Below are positions 1 to 11,059 of a stretch of 64,000 bases of DNA, in pieces (the first letter of the stretch is position 1; each line of letters starts with the position of its first letter). Below the pieces are notes generated by a model, which saw nothing but the letters and a program-made list of their open reading frames with translations, did not search any database and was not told the DNA's origin. The DNA is from Vesta saturnalis (taxonomy: Eukaryota; Arthropoda; Insecta; Coleoptera; Lampyridae). The stretch spans positions 2,286,001 through 2,350,000 of the forward strand of contig JARFJB010002417.1 in NCBI GenBank assembly GCA_036346205.1. The letters are read 5' to 3'. The position numbers and the translations under genes were made by a program.

Positions 1-25
1 TGATTAAGTTAAAAAACAATAAGAC

Positions 26-108
26 AAATTTAGTGGGTAGCAGCCAAGGTTGTGGGGCTAGTTTCTTTATTTTAAACTAGCCCCACAACCTTGGCTGCTA
101 CTCACTAA

Positions 109-111
<3 letters not shown>
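26..111. repeat. Near-perfect hairpin (inverted repeat, about 40-bp arms)
   Basis: The arms read tagtgggtagcagccaaggt and, reversed, the same sequence with one mismatch (tagtgagtag). Only about 6-8 bases separate them. The 3' arm runs straight into a (TA)n tract. It looks like a short snap-back or a MITE remnant. I see no coding content. Confidence 0.85.

Positions 112-113
<2 letters not shown>

Positions 114-164
<51 letters not shown>
114..164. repeat. (TA)n microsatellite
   Basis: An uninterrupted run of TA dinucleotides lies between the hairpin and a fragment of a Tc1-like terminus. Confidence 0.95.
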
Positions 165-170
<6 letters not shown>

Positions 171-171
171 C

Positions 172-331
172 ACAAAAGTCTAGGGATATATTTTTTAAAT
201 ATATTTCAATGAATTTTGTTAACAAATACCTATGTCATTGATCAAGTATGTTAGTGCTAGTCTTTCGATTAGCGATAGCAATGGTTTAAAAAACAAACAA
301 ACAAATGCAAATGCTTTATTGTTAATTCAAC
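172..331. mobile_element. Solo end fragment of the Tc1-like element
   Basis: These 160 bases are the reverse complement of 3301-3462, the right end of the Tc1-like element described below, starting with the same cacaaaagtctaggg terminus. The match stops abruptly at 331; nine unrelated bases follow before the long inverted-repeat arm begins at 341. It is a truncated second copy or a rearrangement scar. Confidence 0.8.
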
Positions 332-340
332 TAAATTAAT

Positions 341-1857
341 TAATGGAAAAAAAAGTTAAATACTAAAGCCGCAAATTTGTATCTTTTTTAAACCAGAGAG
401 ATATTAACAAAATTATTTACAAAATTGTAATAACTGAATCACTAATACTTATCTTTTGGGTATTAAATCGAGTATTATTTATGTTTTATACAAATTTAAA
501 CCTTTTGATTACAATTATTCAGATATATAAACAATCAAGTAACAGGAAAGAAGAAAATCGCAGATTAAATACGTTTTGGCACATTAAATGTATACATAAA
601 TGTATACATTGTGTTTTCAGAGTATAATAACAATTACATTTGTTAATATCCGAACACTGTTTGTTTGTTAGATGACATTATTTCATTGTTAGCCTTTATC
701 TTTTAGAGGGTGTTTTTGATTTGCCATCTTCAAGGCAAATTAATAATATTTAATTTGTTAAATATTATTAAATTTATTTTGACAGTTCAATTTTTTAAAG
801 TTATATAATAACTGTAATTCTTATCGAAAGGTTTAAATTTGTACAAAGTATCAATAAATACTACACGATTAAATATCCAAAAGGTACGTAAGTGTTTTAA
901 TTATGTGTGATGCTCTTTTTTCGTTATTGCAGAATACATTTTGTAATTTTTAAATATTCGGTGTCCATATCTGACAAAACAAAACTGGAAAGTTATTCCC
1001 GAATAAGTAAGATTTAATTGTGACTCGAGAAGTCATAATGCTACATGGGAAGATCATAAACAAAATATATCTAGTAGCACGACAAGGATACTATATTAGC
1101 AGTTTAAACTAGGTAAAAAGGGGGACTCAATAAGACATCTTGGCTATGCTGATGATATTTTTGTTGCCCGGTGGTCATTGATTTTGTGGCATATTCCTTT
1201 CAATTTTTTGGTTTATATTGACCGGTGTGAAGTTAGCCACCCAAGGCCAAAATTTTTTTGTTGGCGTTTGTTGACTATTTTTTTGTTATTTGTATTTCTT
1301 CAATAAAATTTTTAATTTTTGGCGTGAAGTTAGTTCTTTTTTTTTATTGCAATCCTTTGTGTGTCTTTAGTCGTTAAATCTTTTAATTTAGACATCTATG
1401 TTAAACTTTCGAATATTTTATTTTTACAATATAAAAAATCAAACAATCAAAAAACGATTGTCAGTAAGAAAAATAAGAGATTCCATTCTCGGCATTCACG
1501 TACACTATTGAAAATATTCAATTTCGAAAATACGAATAACCAACAATCCACAAAAATAGCTAACAAACGATTGCAACAAAAAAATGAAAAATTTTAACCT
1601 TGGAGGCTAACATGCCTAAATTAAAAAAATTTATTGGGAAAATACTGATAACCAACAAACGATTAAAATTGGCGAAGGAACACCAAGAAACGATCGGAAC
1701 AAAAAAGTTTAACCTTGTGGAGTCTACTTCATACTGGTTTTAACATTAAAGTAGAATTGAAACTTGCTCTGAAGAGGCTCAAGGTTCTGCATTTGTTTTC
1801 TATTTGTATGTAACCTAAAATTCTGTGCAAAATATACATTTTTTTGTATAAATACTA
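341..1857. repeat. Left arm of a 1.5-kb near-perfect inverted repeat
   Basis: This arm is the reverse complement of 3532-5050 with almost no differences wherever I compared it, for example the block around 1020-1090 against 4310-4380. The arms contain no recognisable gene; the identical 78-residue ORF in each is only a by-product. Inside the arm are copies of a dispersed palindrome-like repeat (430-540 and 780-900, motif aactgtaattcttatcg) also seen at 15180-15345 and 19860-20035, and a tgtgaagttagc motif near 1230 recalling the ends of the foldback element at 53295. Confidence 0.85.
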
Positions 1858-1863
1858 CGTGTG

Positions 1864-1873
<10 letters not shown>

Positions 1874-1922
<49 letters not shown>
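1874..1922. repeat. (TG)n/(TA)n microsatellite at the Tc1 border
   Basis: A short GT run followed by a long TA run lies directly outside the left end of the Tc1-like element. The mirror-image tract is at 3476-3520. Confidence 0.9.
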
Positions 1923-1929
<7 letters not shown>

Positions 1930-1933
<4 letters not shown>

Positions 1934-3462
1934 AAAGTCTAGGGATATTTTTTTAATAAAAACTATCAAGTATTTTGGTTTTTGAAGTGGTTTGCATATA
2001 GTAAATTAGCACAATGCTTTTAAAATATTCTAAATTAAAATTGTTAAAAAAACAAAAGAAAACAGTCTCAAAAAGCATTAATGAAGTTTATTAGCAAAAA
2101 GTTGATTTTTTGTAATCACAAGAAATTGAAGTGTCATCACTTAAAATATACATTAATTAAATTTAATAAAGAGTATTGCCTCCTCTTTGATTTAAAACGG
2201 CTCTGCATCTTCTAGGCATTGATAAAATTAAATTATCTATTGCATCTTGTGGTAACTGTTGCCAGTGTCTTACAAGGGCATCACGAAGCTGGATCTGAGT
2301 ATGAATTTCGTCCAATTCACTTTCAATGCTTCTTCCCAACAAGTCCCACACGTGTTCAATAACGTTTAAGTCTGGGGACTGGGCAGGCCATGGTAAAACA
2401 GAAATGTTTTCGTTTACCAGCCACTCGGTAACAGCACCTGCAACGTGTGGGGTGGCATTATCATGCATCAGCATGAACTCAGGTCCAACAGCACCTGCGA
2501 ATGGAAGCACTATAGGCCGCAGTACCCTATTCAAATACCCATCGGCATTTAAAATCTTTCTAGAAAAACGAGATCTGTTTTTCCGCCAATGCAGATACCA
2601 CCCACATCATTACGGTACCTCCTTTGTAAGAATGGACCTCCTGAACACATCTGAGCCTTTCTAAGTTACCAGGTCGTCTCCACACTCTAAGTCTTCTGAC
2701 TGTCAGGGTGTATTCCAAACCGAGATTCATCTGTGAACAAAACTCTAGACCACTGGTCCTCTGTCCACAGAATATGCTCTGCAGCCCATTCTACTCTGCG
2801 TGCTCGATTACCATGCCGAATTGGTGGAGCTCTTATTGGACGTCGGGCATGGAGATCAGCTTCATGCAATCGATTTCTGATTGTTTGAGAAGATACAGTT
2901 ACATTATGAGTGGTCCGAAGCAGTGAAGTCAATTGTTTAGCCGTAGTTGTTGGACGTCGTCTAGCTTCCAATGTTAAGTAGTGATCTTGAACTGCGGTAG
3001 TAACGCGTCCACGACCTGGATGTTGTTCACTAGGATCTACGGATGTCCTATATCTACGCCATAATCTGCTAATAACACTTTGAGAGGTGTTTAAAGTTGC
3101 TGCAACATCCACTTGCCTTCGACCAGCTTCGAGCATACCTACAGCTCTGTTCATTTCAGCTAAATTTAAATGTCGTCGTTGTTGATTATCTTCCATAATA
3201 ACAGCGTCAATAAAACTTAAATCACCCCAAAATAAACTTAAATTAACTGCAAATAATAATTAAACGATTCCCTAACAACACTGGAATTGCTTCACTTTCA
3301 GTTGAATTAACAATAAAGCATTTGCATTTGTTTGTTTGTTTTTTAAACCATTGCTATCGCTAATCGAAAGACTAGCACTAACATACTTGATCAATGACAT
3401 AGGTATTTGTTAACAAAATTCATTGAAATATATTTAAAAAAATATATCCCTAGACTTTTGTG
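1930..3462 (-). mobile_element. Tc1-like (DD34E) DNA transposon, defective
   Basis: The ends are inverted copies of cacaaaagtctaggg followed by atat (1930 onward, and 3462 reading back). About 1.5 kb between them carries one transposase reading frame on the minus strand. Both sides are TA microsatellite, fitting the TA target of the Tc1/mariner superfamily. The right flank has a 14-base filler, atacctacagctct (3463-3476), that also occurs inside the element at 3135-3148, suggesting template switching during a rearrangement. The element forms the loop of the 1.5-kb inverted repeat. Confidence 0.8.
2163..3196 (-). pseudogene. Tc1-type transposase, frameshifted
   Basis: The N-terminal part (3196 down to about 2690) begins MEDNQQRRHL and carries two helix-turn-helix segments (MLEAGRRQVDVAATL; TSQSVISRLWRRYR) and the first catalytic Asp in VLFTDESRFG. 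The C-terminal part (2534-2163) has the second Asp in MLMHDNATPH and the Glu in SPDLNVIEHVWD. Exactly 34 residues lie between these two, the DD34E signature of Tc1. The linking stretch 2535-2690 encodes the expected middle region but in shifting frames; I count about three single-base shifts, so no intact protein can be made. The role would be cut-and-paste transposition at TA sites. The low number of breaks suggests a fairly recent loss, unless the shifts are assembly errors. Confidence 0.85.
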
Positions 3463-3472
3463 ATACCTACAG

Positions 3473-3475
<3 letters not shown>

Positions 3476-3520
<45 letters not shown>
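3476..3520. repeat. (TA)n microsatellite, mirror of 1874-1922
   Basis: A TA run followed by an ACAC run forms the inner edge of the right inverted-repeat arm. Confidence 0.9.
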
Positions 3521-3524
<4 letters not shown>

Positions 3525-3531
3525 ACACACA

Positions 3532-5050
3532 CACGTAGTATTTATACAAAAATGTATATTTTGCACAGAATTTTAGGTTACATACAAATAGAAAACAAAT
3601 GCAGAACCTTGAGCCTCTTCAGAGCAAGTTTCAATTCTACTTTAATGTTAAAACCAGTATGAAGTAGACTCCACAAGGTTAAACTTTTTTGTTCCGATCG
3701 TTTCTTGGTGTTCCTTCGCCAATTTTAATCGTTTGTTGGTTATCAGTATTTTCCCAATAAATTTTTTTAATTTAGGCATGTTAGCCTCCAAGGTTAAAAT
3801 TTTTCATTTTTTTGTTGCAATCGTTTGTTAGCTATTTTTGTGGATTGTTGGTTATTCGTATTTTCGAAATTGAATATTTTCAATAGTGTACGTGAATGCC
3901 GAGAATGGAATCTCTTATTTTTCTTACTGACAATCGTTTTTTGATTGTTTGATTTTTTATATTGTAAAAATAAAATATTCGAAAGTTTAACATAGATGTC
4001 TAAATTAAAAGATTTAACGACTAAAGACACACAAAGGATTGCAATAAAAAAAAAGAACTAACTTCACGCCAAAAATTAAAAATTTTATTGAAGAAATACA
4101 AATAACAAAAAAATAGTCAACAAACGCCAACAAAAAAATTTTGGCCTTGGGTGGCTAACTTCACACCGGTCAATATAAACCAAAAAATTGAAAGGAATAT
4201 GCCACAAAATCAATGACCACCGGGCAACAAAAATATCATCAGCATAGCCAAGATGTCTTATTGAGTCCCCCTTTTTACCTAGTTTAAACTGCTAATATAG
4301 TATCCTTGTCGTGCTACTAGATATATTTTGTTTATGATCTTCCCATGTAGCATTATGACTTCTCGAGTCACAATTAAATCTTACTTATTCGGGAATAACT
4401 TTCCAGTTTTGTTTTGTCAGATATGGACACCGAATATTTAAAAATTACAAAATGTATTCTGCAATAACGAAAAAAGAGCATCACACATAATTAAAACACT
4501 TACGTACCTTTTGGATATTTAATCGTGTAGTATTTATTGATACTTTGTACAAATTTAAACCTTTCGATAAGAATTACAGTTATTATATAACTTTAAAAAA
4601 TTGAACTGTCAAAATAAATTTAATAATATTTAACAAATTAAATATTATTAATTTGCCTTGAAGATGGCAAATCAAAAACACCCTCTAAAAGATAAAGGCT
4701 AACAATGAAATAATGTCATCTAACAAACAAACAGTGTTCGGATATTAACAAATGTAATTGTTATTATACTCTGAAAACACAATGTATACATTTATGTATA
4801 CATTTAATGTGCCAAAACGTATTTAATCTGCGATTTTCTTCTTTCCTGTTACTTGATTGTTTATATATCTGAATAATTGTAATCAAAAGGTTTAAATTTG
4901 TATAAAACATAAATAATACTCGATTTAATACCCAAAAGATAAGTATTAGTGATTCAGTTATTACAATTTTGTAAATAATTTTGTTAATATCTCTCTGGTT
5001 TAAAAAAGATACAAATTTGCGGCTTTAGTATTTAACTTTTTTTTCCATTA
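3532..5050. repeat. Right arm of the 1.5-kb inverted repeat
   Basis: Reverse complement of 341-1857; the match ends at 5050. The arms plus the Tc1 loop give a structure that would fold into a very long hairpin if transcribed through. No gene is recognised within it. Confidence 0.85.
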
Positions 5051-5099
5051 TGCTAAAAATTACCACGTCTCTATTTAAAATTAAAACAAATAACGCCTT

Positions 5100-6138
5100 C
5101 TACTAACTATACTGAGAAAATTAATTTATCCGAAAAATGGGCTATTTTTTACTAATTGTTTAATTGTTTTATGATCCTAAGTTTTTAATTTTCTGTAACA
5201 CATTGATTATTGATCGGATTGCGTTCAGTCATTAGAATTTCTTTTATAACGTTCTGAGTACTATCCAAATCTACTGCGGGAACTATTGGAACCCACCAAA
5301 TTTTTGTTCATCGATAACAATTCTCCTATAGTTGATAGTAGACACGATGTCTTTACAAAGAGTTCCGATGATAAAATTAATTAAATAATTTTTTTAACAA
5401 TTAGTCAAAAATAGTTTTTACTTTTAGCATCGAAACTCTTTGGAAAGACATTGTGCATGACGAGAACTATTTTAGAACTATTCGAACTCTTCAAAATATT
5501 TATTGTCGATGCTTAGAAATTTAAGATATGCGATTTTTCAAGTCTAATAATTCTATAAATATTAATCAGATCGCTTTCGATCATTAGAATTTATTACAGA
5601 ACTTTTCAAATACTATTCCAAATCTGCTCCGAGAACTATTAGAACTCTTTAAAATATTTTTTGTTAACACTTTCTTTTTTTAAGGAAAAGGGCTGTAACT
5701 TTTTCATTTTTGATTACATTTTTTTTAATCAGCGAGAACTCTTAGGAATGAATAAATGAACATCAAAAGTTGATTCGAACTATGTCATATCAAAATTGAA
5801 TTTTCAAAAATTCAAAATTTTTTTTTAATTTTCAAAAAAAATTTTTTCATATCAGGAACTCTATAACTTTACAAAATATAGTAATTTAGCTAGTCAGAAC
5901 TACTGGATTTCGATTTTCGATGTGAAGTTAGCACCCCATTTTTCAAATTAAAATTTGGAACCGTTAATGAGCGGAACTCTTTATTTTTTAGAAAGTACCT
6001 CTAAACTCTTTAAAAGGAAGGTAAAACTCTAATCAGAACTATTGGAACTTCACACGTGTACTTTAAAACTCTTTAAAAGGAAGCTACTACTTTAACCAAC
6101 ACCATTAGAACTCTTTGTCGGGGTGCTAACTTCACACG
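5100..6138. repeat. Partial copy of the 53295-56066 foldback element
   Basis: 5430-6138 follows 55495-56066 in the same order and orientation, for example gatgtgaagttagcacc near 5920 and the terminal gggtgctaacttcacacg at 6121-6138. Before that, 5100-5410 resembles the centre of the other copy (ccgaaaaatgggctattttt). The phrases aactctt and tagttcc in both orientations show the element's internal palindromic build. The left end is not recognisable. No protein is encoded. Confidence 0.7.
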
Positions 6139-6289
6139 AAGTGCCATGATGTAAGATCAAAAATATTTTGGAGTACATATAAATACTCACTTGCAGAAAG
6201 AGCAATTATACAAGTGTTGCTAGTAAAAGTCGTGGAAAATGTAAAAAATGCACACATTGTTACGTAAAATTTTTTGTTTTTCAAAATAT

Positions 6290-7128
6290 TCTCCTTTAAG
6301 AAGTAAAACCAATCTTCAAAACATTTTTGCCACTGGAGCGAGGTACCTTCAAAACAAGTACTTTAAAAGCATCAACGGTCTCTTCAGGTGATGAAAAACA
6401 CTTACCACGAATTTTCATTTTTCTAATTTCACCGATGACCTGGGGAAGACAAATCGAAGTACATAAATCATCAGTACTGTTCTTCGATCCTCAAATGCAA
6501 CAGTTGCAACATGATTGGTTTTTACGAAAAAACAAGCAATCATTTTCTTTGAAACGCTTCGCGAGCACACTACTTTTGTCGGTTTAGGGTCATTTTGGAA
6601 CACCGATACAGATGATTGCTGTTTAGTTTCAGGCTCATATGAGCATATCCATGTTTTGTCACCTGTTACAATGTGATGTACAGAATCTGAACGACCACAG
6701 TAAAAATTTTTAAGCATTTTCTTGCACCACGTGACACGTGCCTTTTTTTCAGCTTCTGTCAGATTGTGAGTAATCCAAAGCTTCCTGACATTTAAATGTT
6801 ATTTCAAAATAGTACGTATTTGTTTCGCCGTAATACCTAAAGATGCCTGTATATATGTGTATGTTACATGTAGATTTGATAAAATCATTTCACGCACAGC
6901 ATCAACATTCTTTGTGACAATAGCAGTGCATGGTCAACCCTCGCGAAAACCGTCATCAAAAGTAGATCTTCCACGTTTGAATGCTATAAACCATTTGTAG
7001 ACAATGGTTTTGGACGGCGCTTCATCACAAAATAACAACTTTAGTTTTTTCACACTTTGCAGCGGCGTTAAACCTTATCGAGAGTCATAAAAAATCATCA
7101 TTCGTAAATCACGATTCGAAATATCCAT
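6290..7128 (-). pseudogene. Mariner transposase relic (SETMAR-like group)
   Basis: Reading down from 7128 the frame starts MDISNRDLRMMIFYDSR, the mariner helix-turn-helix start, but soon meets stops. The clearest part (6717-6415) contains the first catalytic motif HIVTGDKTWICSYEPETK and the block PKPTKVVCSRSVSKKMIAC, typical of animal mariner transposases like the one fused in SETMAR. The sequence then jumps from DRRTV to a C-terminal KCFSSPEETVDAFK-like segment at about 6420-6330, so the part with the second and third catalytic aspartates is missing. With stops and this deletion it cannot be active. I did not find clear terminal inverted repeats. Confidence 0.85.
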
Positions 7129-7464
7129 TTTTTCACAAACTTTTACTACTTTTAAAAGTCTACTGAAATGAAACTTTACAATCAAAATGTCAGTTGTATT
7201 AATGGTATAAAATATTAAATTTTACGATTATGACAATCGCCGAACCTTAGCATTGCGAGGAGTACTTAATTCTGCGAATTTTGAACCTCGTAAATACTTA
7301 CTAATAAAAGAAAGTTCTGTATTAGACTTTTCTAGGTAAGTAAACAATGAAATGCTGTATCACAGTTTGTGGCTTGCATACAGGGTGTTTTATTACAAAA
7401 AATCCAATTTTTATTGTTTGAATAATTCAAGGTATTTGATAAACTTTTGACCATCCTGTAATAC

Positions 7465-7467
<3 letters not shown>

Positions 7468-7515
<48 letters not shown>
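7468..7515. repeat. (TA)n microsatellite
   Basis: An uninterrupted TA run. No transposon end is recognised next to it. Confidence 0.95.
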
Positions 7516-7518
<3 letters not shown>

Positions 7519-8804
7519 GAAAGAACATACATTCTTTTAAACACTATGAACTGTTTCAATTCATGTAGAAAAACGAATGTCATGTTTATATTAAATCATA
7601 TAAAAACAAAGACTAAAACAATTAAAATAAGAAAACATTCACAGGAATTACATCCGTTGCCATGTTGTTAATAATAGTTATTTGTTTCATTAGTACAAAA
7701 AAATCGAAATTTCCGGGACGATAACGCATTTTTTTGCACGAATTTTTTTTTCTCCAGCCACCGTTATCATTATATTCAGTAATTTATTTGAAGGTCACTA
7801 TTTGTTTGGCAATTCATTTATGTGAATATCGGACACATCTATTTTTAACAAAATGAGTATTATTCTTCCTTTTAGTGGGAAAAAAAAAAACTTACCGTAT
7901 TGTTTTTAATTAATATTCATAGAATTTTACCTCTATAAATTTGACTGAAATGTGACCCATGTTGGTGAAATAACGTGAAGATAGATGGCGCCACCGACGA
8001 CTGTACATGTTGATTAAAATTCTGTTCATAGAAGATAACCATTCAAAACATTTAAATAACTTTACACTTGCTTAAAACGAAATAAAAATCGAAATTATAT
8101 TTTACACCAATACTTGCTTATGACTGAAAACGTTGTTTGTGATGAACATGCGAATTGAAATTGTATTTACCGAAGTAACGACATTCCACATGGACGTCAT
8201 TCACGCGAAGTTGATGTTCTGTCATTGCTTTTTGTACTAGGGTAAACAATAAATTACTTTTTGAGCAGTTCCCATGGAGGCACCGAATAATACTTTCGGT
8301 ACGAAATACTTTCACAATACAGCATCTTACTTCTAGGTGGTTGGAGAAAAAAATTATTTTTAATCTGGTGCTGCATCCCTTTTGCTTGCTATAGGTACTT
8401 GAACATTTTTCGTATGAGTTACTTTGAAGTCGGACTATTTAGTCGGAGCCGTTTTGCTAAAAGGCCATTTAGTCAATTGATTACGAAGGTCATTGAAAGC
8501 TATTAAAGTATGATTATTTCAAAATCATACTGCAAAGTTAAAAAATGTAATTATCCCAAAATCGGCCAAATTTGCGTATAGTAAATTCATTTCGTTTAAA
8601 ATAATAAAGTTAATCGCAACAACTTCCGATATAACCGAAATCGCTGAGAGCTGAACACAATTGAGATAGTTTCCGAATCGCCCCTTTGGCCAAAAATTTC
8701 AGATATGTATCATAACCTTTCCTCACCGACGCCTAAAGACTGATTCTCATTATACGTCCCATTTCCATTCCATACCATTACATAAAATATTATTAGATTC
8801 AAAC
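7516..8804. other. Unassigned stretch
   Basis: AT-rich sequence without a gene I can name. A minus-strand frame at 8118-8315 (65 residues, containing VNDVHVECRYFGKY) is open, but I do not recognise it and no other signal supports it. Confidence 0.5.
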
Positions 8805-9983
8805 AAGGACTGAGGCAGAAAAAACGTCAACATTGAACAAAGTGGCTTAACTTTGGAACCGCTGCATCAAATTTTAAAACAAGTCATAGTTTCGGATACG
8901 ATATTTATTACCGCATAATCATCAATTCACATTATTTTAATCAAACTTATCAACACAAAATTGTTTGAGCTTCTCAGTTATGCCCAACATCATTGATTTT
9001 ATGGTGGTATTCGAGACTTATTTGGTTGCCGCGATCCACATTTTTATGAAATTTTCAATTGTTATTGCTTCTTTGTTTGTTAACTTCAAGTTCCTTTTGA
9101 CCAAAGCCCGGTAGAGTTCGATAGGCCGTAGTTGTGGTCAATTTGGTGGGTTAGCCTCCCTAGGCACCAAAACGGTGTTGTTTTCCTACCACTTCATGGT
9201 CGCCTTGCAATAGTGACATGAGGCTAAATTCGGCCAAAAGAAGGTAGAGACCTTGTGTTGTCTCAGAAAATACAACAATCTCTTTTGGAGACATTCCTTA
9301 ATATGAATTTCAGAATTTACAGATCCGGATGTCACAAAAGATTTGCTTCTTTCTTCACAGGTGCACATCGCCTGCCAAACAAGAAACTTTTAGGGGAACT
9401 TCGTCTTCTTTTCGGTCCGGAATTCTTTGGTTACGTTTCCTCGTCCACCAGGTCAAGTAGTTGTGAAAAATTGCAGAGAACGTATGTCGCATTGTACATT
9501 GCGCAACAATCTTTGCTTTCAGAGAAATCAACTCTCGACCTTTAGCTCGTTTTTGGCCTCTGTGTTCTTCTCTGCATTTCTGTCTGGAATTGTTTGCCCT
9601 TCATACGATTTTCGTCTTAACTTTAATTCTGCGTACTGACTTTTCTGACAAATTCACTTTTTGGGCCAATTTTCGATTTGAGATGTTTGGATGCTTCTCC
9701 ATCATGGGCACAGATTTCTGTACCTCTTTTGTCGAGTTAAATCCTTCTTCCAGGAACTTTAGATTCTTGCAATTTGAATAACTGACTATAAAGGATTTTC
9801 ATGAAATTCTTTGAGAATTACAACATTCCTGCCATTGTAAACTCAATTTCGGTCGTACAAAAAGAAAAATTTAATGATATAATCTGACAACTATTGCAAA
9901 GCCTACTGCGATAAATTTTTTTTAATAAAGAACTGGTGTAAAAGATACTTTTAAATGTCAACGATTTTTCTGCCTCAGTCCTT
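8805..9983 (-). mobile_element. DD37E-type mariner-like element, degenerate
   Basis: The inverted ends read aaggactgaggcagaaaaa at 8805 and the reverse complement ending at 9983, with agreement continuing imperfectly inward (cgtcaacatt against cgttgacatt). The 1.18-kb length and a single minus-strand transposase fit a small IS630-Tc1-mariner element. The TA target duplication is no longer clear. Confidence 0.8.
8990..9838 (-). pseudogene. DD37E-like transposase, many stops
   Basis: Translation down from 9838 gives pieces MEKHPNISNRKLAQKVNLSE (helix-turn-helix), then FVTSGSVNSEIHIKECLQKR and the clear block FFWPNLASCHYCKATMKW, followed by REANPPN and LRPIELYRALVKRNLK. In related proteins the second catalytic residue is Asp in WPDLASCHY; here it is Asn. 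The Glu of LRPIE follows after about 36 codons, close to the DD37E spacing. In-frame stops occur between the blocks. The protein would be a TA-targeting transposase; this copy is dead by missense, nonsense and frameshift changes. Confidence 0.8.
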
Positions 9984-10018
9984 AGTTGTATGTATACACA
10001 CCTTCCGTTTCATTTACA

Positions 10019-10099
10019 TACCGTTTCCAAACAGTTCCGTACAATATTGTTGCAAATACATCTTTGACGAACAGGCTGAGACCTGTTGGAAACGGTATG
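10019..10099. repeat. Imperfect hairpin
   Basis: ataccgtttccaaacag (10019) pairs with ctgttggaaacggtat (about 10083) across a loop of about 47 bases. It lies between the DD37E element and the MADF start and could be a terminal or subterminal repeat of the Harbinger element, but I cannot show that. Confidence 0.6.
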
Positions 10100-10173
10100 G
10101 ATAGTGGGAATTATTTAAATAGGTTTCAATTCGCTAGTTAATTTCGACGTAAAGTGTTTTAATTCGACTTGAT

Positions 10174-10233
10174 ATGAATGACGAAAGGTTAATTGAACTG
10201 GCGAGGGAAAATGAGGCTCTTTATAATTTTTAA
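10174..10233 (+). pseudogene. MADF-domain N-terminus (Harbinger-associated type)
   Basis: The ATG at 10174 opens MNDERLIELARENEALYNF and then stops. DERLIELV...P.LYd is the usual start of MADF (Myb/SANT-like) DNA-binding domains. The rest of the domain is not here, but later MADF and BESS-like pieces lie on the same strand at 11060-11700, so the gene appears split. In PIF/Harbinger transposons a protein of this class accompanies the nuclease, and a nuclease fragment lies between the two pieces. Confidence 0.6.
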
Positions 10234-10580
10234 AATAATAAATATAGTGTCAATAATTATAAATGGAATTAAATAACGCATTAGGTAATTAAAAATATGT
10301 TTTATAGGTATATTCCTGTATTACAAAAATATTTTTATACTTACATGAAGCCTTATTATTGAAATGTTGTGCCGTGTAGATTACAAACCTCAACTTCTTA
10401 AATCAAATTAATTTGCCAGTCAACAGCTCCTATTGTAGAATTGAAAAAATCTTTGTAAATATATCTAACCTCAAACGCGATAGCTATCGCATTTCCTCCT
10501 TGTTGAGTTAAATCGCGTAAGGAAATAAATATTTATAAATAAAAGAGCAAACGCGTTTTCGGAGAATCTTTGTGCACGTT

Positions 10581-10910
10581 TCATTGTTGAATTGAAGAAT
10601 ATGGTCTTAATAAATTGGGTTTTCTGGGAAAAGCTTCATCTCTCAATATTACAAAAGGCTGTTTTTGATTTGTACCTGGAAGTTCTACCCGACTAGGATA
10701 ATTTAGAGCATTTCTTTCTAAAGCTCTTCCTAAATTTGGGTGCGCGAAGATACCTCCAACACTTTTTCCAAACGATCCAACGTCAACAGAAATAAAATTA
10801 TATTGCGCAAATAGAAAATTACAAATGTTCCAAACTTCATTTCCAATTTTGCTCCAACCTTCTTGCGTGGGTGTGGTTATTACCTTGAGTAATATTTTTT
10901 TGAATATCAC
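10581..10910 (-). pseudogene. PIF/Harbinger nuclease fragment (DDE_Tnp_4 type)
   Basis: The 109-residue frame contains NFISVDVGSFGKSVGGIF, then NLGRALERNALNYP, LPGTNQ and DEAFPRKPNLLRPY. The order VDVGs.G.s.GGIF ... DEAFPl...llrPY is diagnostic for Harbinger nucleases. The Asp normally found in SDGGIF is replaced by Val, and the segment with the first catalytic Asp is absent: an N-terminal piece GWSKIGNEVW joins directly to the core. Full proteins are about 350-400 residues, so roughly a quarter remains. Inactive relic. Confidence 0.85.
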
Positions 10911-11059
10911 AAATTTCTTTCCCTATATTACATACTGTTGAATGTCAGAGCCGGTGGCTGAAAGCTATTGTACAGAAACAATCACCTGTTCCCAAAAACC
11001 TTAAAAAAATTATTTTTTCAAAGAAATTTAATAATAGTATGCATGCGCTTTTCTAAAAG

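Noticed and set aside
1361..1597. Identical 78-residue ORFs at 1361-1597 (+) and 3794-4030 (-)
   Set aside because: They are the same stretch of the inverted-repeat arms. The composition is that of AT-rich non-coding DNA (Lys, Asn, Ser) and no family resemblance is visible.
1724..1969. ORFs with long YIYIYI or IYIYIY runs, also at 7332, 11481, 17736 and 44766
   Set aside because: The runs are translated (TA)n microsatellites and not proteins.
2326..2926. Plus-strand ORFs opposite the Tc1 transposase
   Set aside because: They are antisense shadows of a gene whose minus-strand translation has clear DD34E motifs.
7468..7515. TATA-like promoter in the TA runs
   Set aside because: These are long uniform microsatellites without a gene start nearby; calling promoters from them is not supportable.
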